Below, one piece after another: positions 44,873 through 51,928 of a stretch of 64,000 nucleotides of DNA. The stretch comes from Methanosarcina sp. KYL-1 (lineage in GTDB: Archaea > Halobacteriota > Methanosarcinia > Methanosarcinales > Methanosarcinaceae). Position 1 is the first letter of the stretch; each line of letters opens with the position of its first letter. The notes below the pieces were generated by a model. That model was not told the DNA's origin. It ran no database searches and was given only the letters and a program-made list of their open reading frames with translations. Position numbers and translations under genes: made by a program. Location of the stretch: contig NZ_VOUA01000002.1 of the NCBI RefSeq assembly GCF_024372725.1, positions 124,001-188,000 of the forward strand. Reading direction: 5' to 3'.

Positions 44873-45499
44873 TTACTCTCCGGCTTTTTCTTCGATTGTG
44901 TCAAGGATGTAATCGATATCTGACATGTCTTCCCAGTACCAGCGCCTCCTGACCTGGGTCAGGACATAGCCGATGATTCCGGCAAACAGGCCGACGACCG
45001 TGGTGGCAAAAGCGATCATCAGGTTGTTTGCAAGTGTGGCAATGTCTCCGCTTGAAAGCCCGATAAGGGCCGGACCGAGAGGGATGAGGGTTCCCATGAG
45101 CCCGAGCATGGGGGAAATAGTTGCAACGATCTTCGTGTGCTCAAGGCGTTTGGCCATTCTGATTTCATAGTCCTCGGCAAGCCTTTCGATAGCCGGGAAG
45201 TTCAGGTCGTTAAGGTACTTCGAAGCTTCTTTTGAAAAGGAAGTTACCATATAGTTCTGTTTTATGTTCTCCAGAATCCCGGAAGCCTCCGAAAAGTTTG
45301 AATTCCGACACGCTTTCCTGAGACCTTTGCAATGTACTTCCAGACCGGCCCTGTCCCTGTGCCGCTTTGCGTACTCCGAGAGAAATTCCCCGATAAGAAT
45401 CAGGGAGGAGAGCACAAGGAGCATCAGAACCAGGATTACCGGATAGAGCAGGGCTGAGGAAAAGGTATACATCATCTCAAAGAGAGGGCCCGTGCTCAT
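44873..45499 (-). CDS. MotA/TolQ/ExbB family proton-channel protein
   Basis: A 208-aa protein with three predicted transmembrane helices: about 14-36 (YPVILVLMLLVLSSLILIGEFL), about 127-145 (ATISPMLGLMGTLIPLGPALIGL) and about 155-180 (LMIAFATTVVGLFAGIIGYVLTQV). The ISPMLGLMGTLIPLG segment is the ExbB/TolQ family hallmark, including the Thr that lines the ion path. It overlaps the DUF2162 gene by 4 bp (ATGA) and is followed after 2 nt by the DUF2149 gene, so the three are translationally coupled. Confidence 0.9.
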   Translation of the reverse strand: MSTGPLFEMMYTFSSALLYPVILVLMLLVLSSLILIGEFLSEYAKRHRDRAGLEVHCKGLRKACRNSNFSEASGILENIKQNYMVTSFSKEASKYLNDLNFPAIERLAEDYEIRMAKRLEHTKIVATISPMLGLMGTLIPLGPALIGLSSGDIATLANNLMIAFATTVVGLFAGIIGYVLTQVRRRWYWEDMSDIDYILDTIEEKAGE

Positions 45500-46173
45500 T
45501 GTTCAGACCTCACATGCCCGAGGAAAAACCCTCCAAGAATAATGAGCCCCAGTATCAGGAGGGGAACCACTCCGGAACTGCCTCCGTCCAGAGCCGTAAG
45601 GTGCAGCTGTTTCGTTTTCATGTAGGCAGGGATAAGCAAAGCACCGAGGAGGTAATAGATCCCGATGAGCATCATGACGGTCCCCAGGGTCTCGGGGGTC
45701 TTGCCCATCTTCCTAAATAGGAGAGAAGAGCCTACAACCGCCACAAAAAAAGCAGTCCCTACAAGAAGTCCGATCTTCAGCCCTCCAATGTCGAGGGTAG
45801 AAGCCAGTAGCATGCAGGAGACTGCAAGAGCCGCAAGGCAGACAGGGCAGGGCATTGAGATAAAGAGGAAGGTGTGCCTTGAAACATCCCTACCGGAGTT
45901 CCATTTTTTCTGGGTGTAAATCCCGGCCCCAATAAGAAGCAGGGACACTAAGACATGAATTCCCATACCCATAGAAGAAATTTTTTCAAAACTATCCATG
46001 TTTATCCGGTCAACAACAGTTCCGAAAACCAGGGCCAAAAAGAAGTAACTGCTTCCGACTGCAAGGATTTCTCTCGTTTTGAGGTTTGAAAATCCGCAAC
46101 CTAATCCAGTTTTAAGCCCGAAGATAAGGATACCTATTAAAATCCCAATAACAGTTAATGCCGCAGAGTCCAT
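45496..46173 (-). CDS. DUF2162 membrane protein with CPVC motif
   Basis: A 225-aa integral membrane protein with about six helices, belonging to the DUF2162 predicted transporter family. Striking cysteines: C26 in the GLGCGFSN helix, and C109/C112 in the motif CPVC followed by C120, within a helix. The pattern recalls CcdA/DsbD-type thiol carriers or a metal path. It is the first gene of the minus-strand unit DUF2162-ExbB-DUF2149, with the 14-bp palindrome 50 nt upstream. Confidence 0.8.
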   Translation of the reverse strand: MDSAALTVIGILIGILIFGLKTGLGCGFSNLKTREILAVGSSYFFLALVFGTVVDRINMDSFEKISSMGMGIHVLVSLLLIGAGIYTQKKWNSGRDVSRHTFLFISMPCPVCLAALAVSCMLLASTLDIGGLKIGLLVGTAFFVAVVGSSLLFRKMGKTPETLGTVMMLIGIYYLLGALLIPAYMKTKQLHLTALDGGSSGVVPLLILGLIILGGFFLGHVRSEQ

Positions 46174-46618
46174 GTTATCTTCTGAGCATTTAGGATGGAA
46201 TTAAATAAAAACTGGTTTTTGGCTAACGATCGTTAGTATTTATGCTAACGACACGTCAGATGACAGTGATTTTTCAGATTATTAACAGTTCACATCCTCC
46301 TACAAACCAGACATAAAGGAGAGAGGGAAGATTTTAAAAATTGTAATTAAAGAGGGGAAAAGAAGAATAAGACCCAATGAAAAAAAATAACAAGCGACTT
46401 GATGTTAAAAATAAATCAAGTTTTAACATAAATTATGCCACAATTAACCCCGTTAACATCCAGGCCATTGGGAGAGAAATGAGGGAACTAAAAACAAAAT
46501 ACAAGTAAATTTGATAAAATATGAAATTAAAAAGTGAATGAAAAGATGAAAAATAAATATTACTTGTGTTTAATTAAAGCAATAATTATAAGTAATGGAG
46601 GTAAAATAGGGACTCATT
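46174..46618. promoter_or_regulatory. Divergent control region of the chelatase cluster
   Basis: 445 nt between the DUF2162 and ArsR genes. It contains the palindrome and half-site at 46223-46251. For the minus-strand unit TTTTTATTTAATTCC (about 46196-46215) or CATAAATAC between the half-sites may be the TATA box. For the plus-strand gene, AATAATTATAAG (about 46581-46592) would place the start of transcription near the ATG, so a leaderless or short-leader message is likely. No gene is seen in the A-rich middle. Confidence 0.6.
46223..46251. promoter_or_regulatory. Operator candidate: 14-bp perfect palindrome plus half-site
   Basis: CTAACGATCGTTAG (46223-46236) is a perfect palindrome. A further GCTAACGA half-site at 46244-46251 repeats its left arm on the same strand. 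The pair straddles a possible TATA element 50-80 nt upstream of the DUF2162 start. The natural candidate to bind it is the divergent ArsR-type regulator. Confidence 0.65.
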
Positions 46619-47164
46619 ATGGTAGTAAGTTCCGTAAGAGATACAGGCATGAATGGAGGTGGTGAGAAGCTCTTCAAAGCGATCTCAAGCGACACCCGAC
46701 TTTCCATTCTGGAACGCCTGAGTGAAGGGGACACACATATATCAGCCCTGGCGAGGGAACTCGGGATTTCCGTACCCGTGGCTGCCAGGCATGTGAAAGT
46801 CCTGGAAGAGGCTGAACTTGTGGAGAGGAAAAAATTAGGGAACCTGCACATGATCGGCATCAAGTTGAGCAACATCTATTCTTTTATGGACCACTTTGCA
46901 GAAAACCGGAAACTTGAGGTTGAACAGGGCACCACTCTCCTTGAAGCCCTGAAAAGCGTTGCCGCCGTTGAGGTAAGGAAAATGGGAGACCGGGTAAAGG
47001 TCGTCTCCACGGACGGGGAAGAAGGTTTTTACGTTTATGAAGTTGATGGGAAGTTCTCGGACAGGACCGTGGACGAATACGTTTTTTGCGAAGATGTGGT
47101 GGTGGAGTGGAAAAAACTGATCCCGATAACCAAAAAAAGGCTTTTTGTGAATATAAAGAGGTGA
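46619..47164 (+). CDS. ArsR-type regulator with C-terminal DUF4430-like domain
   Basis: A 181-aa two-domain protein. Residues 17-95 form an ArsR-type winged helix (LFKAISSDTRLSILERLSEG, then ISALARELGISVPVAARHVKVLEEAELVERKK). Residues 97-181 (VEQGTTLLEALKSVAAV...GFYVYEVDGKFSD) resemble the beta-grasp DUF4430 domain found at the C-terminus of transcobalamin-like proteins; this is a pattern judgement. If correct, the regulator could sense a corrinoid. It is divergent from the chelatase cluster. ATG 46619 is the ORF start; ATG 46649 is an alternative. Confidence 0.75.
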   Translation: MVVSSVRDTGMNGGGEKLFKAISSDTRLSILERLSEGDTHISALARELGISVPVAARHVKVLEEAELVERKKLGNLHMIGIKLSNIYSFMDHFAENRKLEVEQGTTLLEALKSVAAVEVRKMGDRVKVVSTDGEEGFYVYEVDGKFSDRTVDEYVFCEDVVVEWKKLIPITKKRLFVNIKR

Positions 47165-47237
47165 AGAGAGGTGAAGAGAAGAGAGGCTCCTGGCCTTTCA
47201 GGAACCTGTTTCCCAAAAAGAAATACGGAAAATGGGG

Positions 47238-47936
47238 TTATTCTAAATGGGTTTTATTCTTTAACTTTGCCAGGACTCCAAGGTGGTCCTCATGGTAGGG
47301 GGCCAGGTCCCTGGCAGTCAGGATCTCAAACTCCGGTTCAAACGCCTGCTCGAGCTTTTTGACTTCTTCTTTGAAGACCTGTTTCGGGTTTGCTACCGTA
47401 TCGATGCTCCGGGCCTTGATGGCAAGCATGAGATACCCGTCTTTTTTCAAAAAACGTGCCGCATTCCTTGCAGCTATTTCCGCCTGGTTGGGCTGGGCAA
47501 CGTCCTGGAAAATCACATCGACAGGCTCGACAAGGTGAGCGTAACTATCGGGTTTCCCGGCATCGGCAAGGATAGGGTGGATATTTTTCCTCCGGGCTGC
47601 AAGCCCTATGAGGTCCCGCATACTTCTTGCGGAAAACTCAACGGCATACACGGCCCCTTCGGAGACAAGGTCCGATACATGGCTGACCGTTGTGCCTGAG
47701 GCCGCCCCCAGGTAAAGGACTTTTGAGCTGCTTTTCAGAGGGATGTCGAACTTCTTGAGAACCATGGCGCCCAGCTTGCTCCGGCGCGGGTCCCATGCCC
47801 TGTACTCAACCCCTTCTACCGGGATTAACTTTTCCCCGTAGACTGTCCTGCCAGGGTCCAGGTTCCTTGTGGCAAGCTGTTTTTTGTCTTTTATGATTTC
47901 GAAAACCCCTTCCGAAAGCGTCCTGATTTCGGGCAT
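47238..47936 (-). CDS. flpA: Fibrillarin-like rRNA/tRNA 2'-O-methyltransferase
   Basis: Catalytic subunit of the box C/D RNP that 2'-O-methylates rRNA and tRNA. At 232 aa it has EYRAWDPRRSKLGA, the SAM-binding LYLGAASGTTVSHVSD motif, YAVEFS, FQDVAQPNQ and LAIKARSID, all family marks. Its ATG abuts the nop5 stop codon with no gap, matching the physical partnership of fibrillarin and Nop5. Confidence 0.96.
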   Translation of the reverse strand: MPEIRTLSEGVFEIIKDKKQLATRNLDPGRTVYGEKLIPVEGVEYRAWDPRRSKLGAMVLKKFDIPLKSSSKVLYLGAASGTTVSHVSDLVSEGAVYAVEFSARSMRDLIGLAARRKNIHPILADAGKPDSYAHLVEPVDVIFQDVAQPNQAEIAARNAARFLKKDGYLMLAIKARSIDTVANPKQVFKEEVKKLEQAFEPEFEILTARDLAPYHEDHLGVLAKLKNKTHLE

Positions 47937-48953
47937 TTACTTCCTCCTCTTTTTCTTTGCACCGGGTTTTGCCCCGCTTTCCGGCTTCTTTTGCGGGGGG
48001 CGTGAGTTTGACGCCCTGATCTGCCGGACCTTTTCTTCCAGTTTCTCTGCAAGGGCAGGGTCTTTTTTCCCGGAATAAAGGTCAAGGCGAGCAGCCAGGG
48101 AAAGTTTTGCGGCAAGGGCCCGTGCGATCTTGCCCCGCAGCCACCAGGGAGCGGTGTTGATCAGGGGGTGGCTGAAGATGACTCCGTGCTTCGGGGAAGG
48201 AGCCCTGGACCGGAGATGTTTGAAAAGGGCTTTACTGGCCCCGATTACCTGAATAGTGCTGGAGGGGAAAAGAGCAAGCTTTTCCAGGCTTCCGGCGATG
48301 CTTATGAGCCTTGCCCCGAGCATCGGGCCTGCGACCAGGTTAAGGTTGGGAGCAATGCGTTCCATGCTGCTCTCAATGTAGGTTTCGATCTGTCTCCGCC
48401 GTTCGTAGAGGCTGCACACGCTCTCTGCAAACCCCCTGAGCAGGGCTTCATCTTCAGCCTCGAGGTTTGCGCCCATGGAGTCCAGGGCCTTTGCATAAAG
48501 GGGGTTGTCAGGACCCACATTTTCCCGGGAACCGTATTTTGCAACAAAAAAGGCAAGGGCTTCTCCTCCAAGCCCGCTTTCCGGGAAGTAGCCCCCGTAC
48601 CATTCGGAAAGCCTTTCCGAGAGGGAGTTTGCGGTCTCGTTGATATCATCAAGAGCTTCTACGGCCTGGATGATTCGCTGGTCAGGAGTAAGGGAAGCTG
48701 AAACCTGGATCTTTACAGCTTCCAGGGCAACTTCATGTAAAAGGGAATCGTATTCGGCCGGAAATTCGATAAACCCGCACCCAAGCGCGGCAGCTCTCAG
48801 GTCAAAACCTGCCGGGGGGGGGTCCTGCCTGCTCTCCCGAAGAGTAAGGGAACGTTGTGCAAGCTCCCTGACATCCTTTGAAAGAAGATCGGCTGAAAGG
48901 ACTTTTCCGTCCTCCCCGATTTCAAGAATTCCGAACCAGGCATTGAGTTTCAA
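47937..48953 (-). CDS. nop5: Nop5/Nop56-58 C/D RNP core protein
   Basis: A 338-aa scaffold of the box C/D RNP, binding fibrillarin by its N-terminal domain and the L7Ae-k-turn complex by the Nop domain. Seen: LSERLSEWYGGYFPE, the coiled-coil middle, and the Nop domain NLNLVAGPMLGARLISIAGSLEKLALFPSSTIQVIGASKALFKHL followed by KHGVIFSHPLI. The C-terminus is the usual Lys/Arg-rich tail. It overlaps mptG by 4 bp and touches flpA. Confidence 0.96.
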   Translation of the reverse strand: MKLNAWFGILEIGEDGKVLSADLLSKDVRELAQRSLTLRESRQDPPPAGFDLRAAALGCGFIEFPAEYDSLLHEVALEAVKIQVSASLTPDQRIIQAVEALDDINETANSLSERLSEWYGGYFPESGLGGEALAFFVAKYGSRENVGPDNPLYAKALDSMGANLEAEDEALLRGFAESVCSLYERRRQIETYIESSMERIAPNLNLVAGPMLGARLISIAGSLEKLALFPSSTIQVIGASKALFKHLRSRAPSPKHGVIFSHPLINTAPWWLRGKIARALAAKLSLAARLDLYSGKKDPALAEKLEEKVRQIRASNSRPPQKKPESGAKPGAKKKRRK

Positions 48954-49921
48954 TCCGGGCCTCCGGAGATGTCTGCGCCCCTGTTCCTTGCCTTTGTGAG
49001 CAGCACTTCTCCGCCCAGGGACTCGTCAAGCATCCGCTGGACCTCTTTCTGGAGTTTTTCTCCTTCTGCCTTGCTTCCTGCAATCCCGTAGAGCACGGGC
49101 CCGAAGGAACTGACCCCTGCGCCACTTGCCCCGTTGTCCCTCATGTAAGCCATGATATCAAGTACGGGCCTGGGCTGGAGTTCGACCTCCCTCCGTTTGA
49201 AACCTACTGCCTGGATGTGGTTTACCGCTTTTCCGAAATTGTCCATGTCGTTTTCTACAATAGCCGGAAGCATCTGCATGAGAATCACATGAGCAACTTC
49301 CTGGACTTCGGCAAGGGGGATGGGACAGACCTTTTTGAAGATGTCCACTTCTTCCGCATCGTGAGCCCCCTTGATGTCAGGGATTGCAAGGACGATAGGC
49401 CAGTCCGGGAAGTCCTGCCTTAAAAGCACAGGGCCCGGGGGCACATGGCTGGCTGCCGAAGGGGAAAATGCACCTTTATCCTTGAATTTGTGCCCCCCGT
49501 CCAGGATGAAACCTCCCTTTTCAAAGGCAGCAACCCCGATCCCGGAGGTCCCACCCCTCCCGACAGCAACTGCGAGTTCCCGGATGCTTTTCCCAAGCCC
49601 GTAAACTTCATTTACGGCAGCTGCTGCCGAAAGTGCGGCTTGAGTCCCCGAACCGAGCCCCACGTGGTCAGGAATATCCTTTTCAATAGTGATCCTGATC
49701 CCCTGCCCTTCCGGGAGCATGGATTTAGCCGCTTTTCGCATCCTGTCTGCCAGAACGGAATCCCCAACAACTTCGACAGCATCAGCTTTCACTGCCGAAA
49801 GTTCCATTCCCGGGGATTCAAGGGTGATTCCCACCCCTCCATCGACCCTGCCGATCTCCGCATTGAGATCAATAAGGGTAAGATGCAATCTGGATGGAGA
49901 CACTATCTTAATCATAGCCAT
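48950..49921 (-). CDS. mptG: Beta-ribofuranosylaminobenzene 5'-phosphate synthase
   Basis: Condenses 4-hydroxy- or 4-aminobenzoate with PRPP in tetrahydromethanopterin/sarcinapterin biosynthesis, the C1-carrier pathway of methanogens. A GHMP-kinase-fold protein of 323 aa with SPSRLHLTLIDLN at the N-terminus, DHVGLGSGTQAALSAAAAVNE as the phosphate loop, GRGGTSGIGVAAFEKGGFILDGGH, and GASGAGVSSFGPVLYGI near the C-terminus. Its stop overlaps the start of nop5, so pterin and RNP genes are coupled in one unit. Confidence 0.94.
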   Translation of the reverse strand: MAMIKIVSPSRLHLTLIDLNAEIGRVDGGVGITLESPGMELSAVKADAVEVVGDSVLADRMRKAAKSMLPEGQGIRITIEKDIPDHVGLGSGTQAALSAAAAVNEVYGLGKSIRELAVAVGRGGTSGIGVAAFEKGGFILDGGHKFKDKGAFSPSAASHVPPGPVLLRQDFPDWPIVLAIPDIKGAHDAEEVDIFKKVCPIPLAEVQEVAHVILMQMLPAIVENDMDNFGKAVNHIQAVGFKRREVELQPRPVLDIMAYMRDNGASGAGVSSFGPVLYGIAGSKAEGEKLQKEVQRMLDESLGGEVLLTKARNRGADISGGPD

Positions 49922-49940
49922 CTGTATCCTCTTAACTTAT

Positions 49941-50870
49941 TCATAAAGCTTGGGAGCGACCCTTCAGGTGCCCCTTAACTTTTTCCTTTATGATTAAATA
50001 TGTGAAATATAAAGTTCTCCGGTTAATTATAAATTTAATGATTGGAAAAATCAGAGAATATATTTTTATACTGATTTGAGCGTCTCCCCGGAAATCCAGC
50101 ATGGGGTCGAGAAACACCGGCTCTATGCAGACCCTGCATTTCCTGCACCTGCTGTAAATAATTCCTGCAAGCCCGTGCAGGAAGCCGCAAACCATACCTG
50201 TGTCCGCAGGGTCGGGCAAACCGAAAACCATGTAGGCATCCAGGTGCCGGATATTTATCCCCCTCAGCAGGTCAGAAAAGAAGCGGAATAAAGGCTGCCG
50301 GAGAATTCGGAAAGCTCTCAGGCCCCAGTAAAACTTTTCCTTGAATTCCCCATATTTTTTTTCCTTTTTAGCTTCTTTTTTCTCCTTTTTGGCTTCTTTT
50401 TTCTCCTTTTTAATTTCTTTTATGACCCCTTTTTTGTTTCCAAATTCTTTTATTACTTCTTTTTCCCCAAATTCACCCTTCTCTCTCTTTTTAGTCTCCC
50501 TTTCTGCTCCCCTTTCCTCTCCACTTTCAGCTCCCCTTTCAGCTCCCTTTTCTCTTTCCCTCTTATCTTCCCTTTCAATGTCCCTCTCAACGCCCCTTTC
50601 CGCTTCCCGTTCGGCTTCCCTATCCTCTTTTCTTCCTTCTTTCCCTTTCTCTTCTTTTTTTACCCCAGATTCAGGCCAGCCTTCTTTTTCCTCTGGCTCC
50701 CCGAATGAGAAAGTATGGGAAAAAAGAAGCCACTTTACATTGAATTTGCCTATAAACTCATGCTGTGCTTCCCTGCTACTTGCCTTCAGGTCCAGAGTCA
50801 ACCCTATTTTCGTGAGCAGCATAAACAAAATTAAAAGAAGAAAGAAAAAAACAAGGTATACGAGCAGCAT
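49941..50870 (-). CDS. DUF2953 membrane protein with long charged insert
   Basis: 309 aa from ATG 50870 (TTG 50876 adds two residues). An N-terminal hydrophobic helix (LVYLVFFFLLLILFMLL) is followed by a beta region and then a ~115-residue Glu/Lys/Arg-rich insert full of AERE, KKEKK-type repeats. The DUF2953 core returns at about 190: GLPDPADTGMVCGFLHGLAGIIY and LDFRGDAQISIKIYSLIFPI. In Bacillus the relative YtfI is encoded beside YtfJ; here too the next gene upstream is the YtfJ/GerW homolog. 19 nt before mptG. Confidence 0.82.
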   Translation of the reverse strand: MLLVYLVFFFLLLILFMLLTKIGLTLDLKASSREAQHEFIGKFNVKWLLFSHTFSFGEPEEKEGWPESGVKKEEKGKEGRKEDREAEREAERGVERDIEREDKREREKGAERGAESGEERGAERETKKREKGEFGEKEVIKEFGNKKGVIKEIKKEKKEAKKEKKEAKKEKKYGEFKEKFYWGLRAFRILRQPLFRFFSDLLRGINIRHLDAYMVFGLPDPADTGMVCGFLHGLAGIIYSRCRKCRVCIEPVFLDPMLDFRGDAQISIKIYSLIFPIIKFIINRRTLYFTYLIIKEKVKGHLKGRSQAL

Positions 50871-51128
50871 ATTCAATTATTAAATTGATCAGGGAAAAAC
50901 GGGACAGCCCTGCCTGTCCTCATAAATCAAACCTTCCAGTTCCGGGCCTTTTCCCCAGAGTTTCCAGTTATGTCTCCGGCCCTCTATTCTTCAGAGTATC
51001 CGGTTCAGTATCCGGGTATTTTCTTCAGCGAATTACAAGACTTTCTTTTTTCTGGAACTCAAGAATCAGGCGGCTGGATCAGGCGGCTGGATCAGGCGGC
51101 TGGATCAGGCGGCTGGATCAGGCGGCTT
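50871..51128 (-). other. Gap between gerW/ytfJ and DUF2953 genes
   Basis: 258 nt without a credible gene. It contains the 13-bp tandem array next to the ytfJ stop codon. Frames that cross the array on the plus strand are shadows. Confidence 0.5.
51067..51127. repeat. 13-bp tandem repeat, ~4.7 units
   Basis: CAGGCGGCTGGAT repeats perfectly at 51067, 51080, 51093 and 51106, with a partial fifth unit ending at 51127. It begins right after the gerW/ytfJ stop on the minus strand. The period is not a multiple of three, consistent with a non-coding array. Perfect identity implies recent expansion. Confidence 0.95.
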
Positions 51129-51608
51129 TTACTCCGGGCCTGCCGCCGAATCGGTCCCGCACTCCATGCTTTCCTCAGCAGTCCCTTTACCTTCCATTGC
51201 CTCTTTACCTTCCATTTTTCCTGAGGTATTCTCTTCCTTTTTGTGCTTGCTCATTACAGCCTTGAGCTTCTCAGCCATTTCAGGAATGACTTCAGGAATG
51301 ACTTCTAGAAGTTTTCCTACATCGCTTTTTTCAGAAATCCGGAAGATCTTTGTTTCCTCAGCCGAAATCACAATGAAGGCAACTGGTTCGATTTTGGCCC
51401 CGGCCCCGCCGCCTCCGCCGTACCCGGACTCATTGTCTTTTTTGCCTTCCCCACCCCCGGCTCCAAAGCCCATGGAAATTCTCGAGATTGGAATGATCGT
51501 CTTTCCTGAAGCGGCAATAGGGTCTCCAACGACAGTTTTTGTGGTCGCGATTTTCTCAAGTTCACCTGCAATTTCTCTTATGGTTTCTTCCACACCCATT
51601 GATTTCAT
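51129..51608 (-). CDS. GerW/YtfJ family protein
   Basis: A 159-aa member of the GerW (YtfJ) family, first named from Bacillus spore germination but widespread in non-sporulating organisms including methanogens. Family marks are VVGDPIAASGKTIIPISRISMGFGAGGGEG, then a Gly-rich loop and GAKIEPVAFIVIS. The C-terminal ~45 residues are charged and poorly conserved. It is probably cotranscribed with the DUF2953 gene, as in Bacillus. Function in archaea unknown. Confidence 0.9.
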   Translation of the reverse strand: MKSMGVEETIREIAGELEKIATTKTVVGDPIAASGKTIIPISRISMGFGAGGGEGKKDNESGYGGGGGAGAKIEPVAFIVISAEETKIFRISEKSDVGKLLEVIPEVIPEMAEKLKAVMSKHKKEENTSGKMEGKEAMEGKGTAEESMECGTDSAAGPE

Positions 51609-51928
51609 CTCCTCTGATGTTTGCCTTATCTTCCCTTTATGGTTTTATTCTTTAATCAATACCCTATTATTCTTTATCCATACCCCATTAATTTTTTAAT
51701 CAGTACACTATTGAGTGGTTTGTCCATACCCTATTTGTCTGTACCATATTATACCTTCGTAATCCTATATTCCATTTTTCGAATATTCCCGGAAAACCCG
51801 GGAATTTACATTTACAGGCATATAGAGATTCAGAAGTGAAAGACCCTTTAAAGGGAGCATGAAGTCCTTTAAAGAGAGCATGAAGTCCTTTGAAGAGGCC
51901 AGAACACAGCCCTGTTGGTCATTTAAAG
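51609..51928. other. Intergenic region between helicase and gerW genes
   Basis: 320 nt. Degenerate pyrimidine-rich repeats of a CCATACCC(T/C)ATT phrase occupy 51655-51745. A 21-bp unit CCTTTAAAG(G/A)GAGCATGAAGT occurs at 51845-51865 and 51866-51886, with a partial third copy. No gene recognised. Confidence 0.6.
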
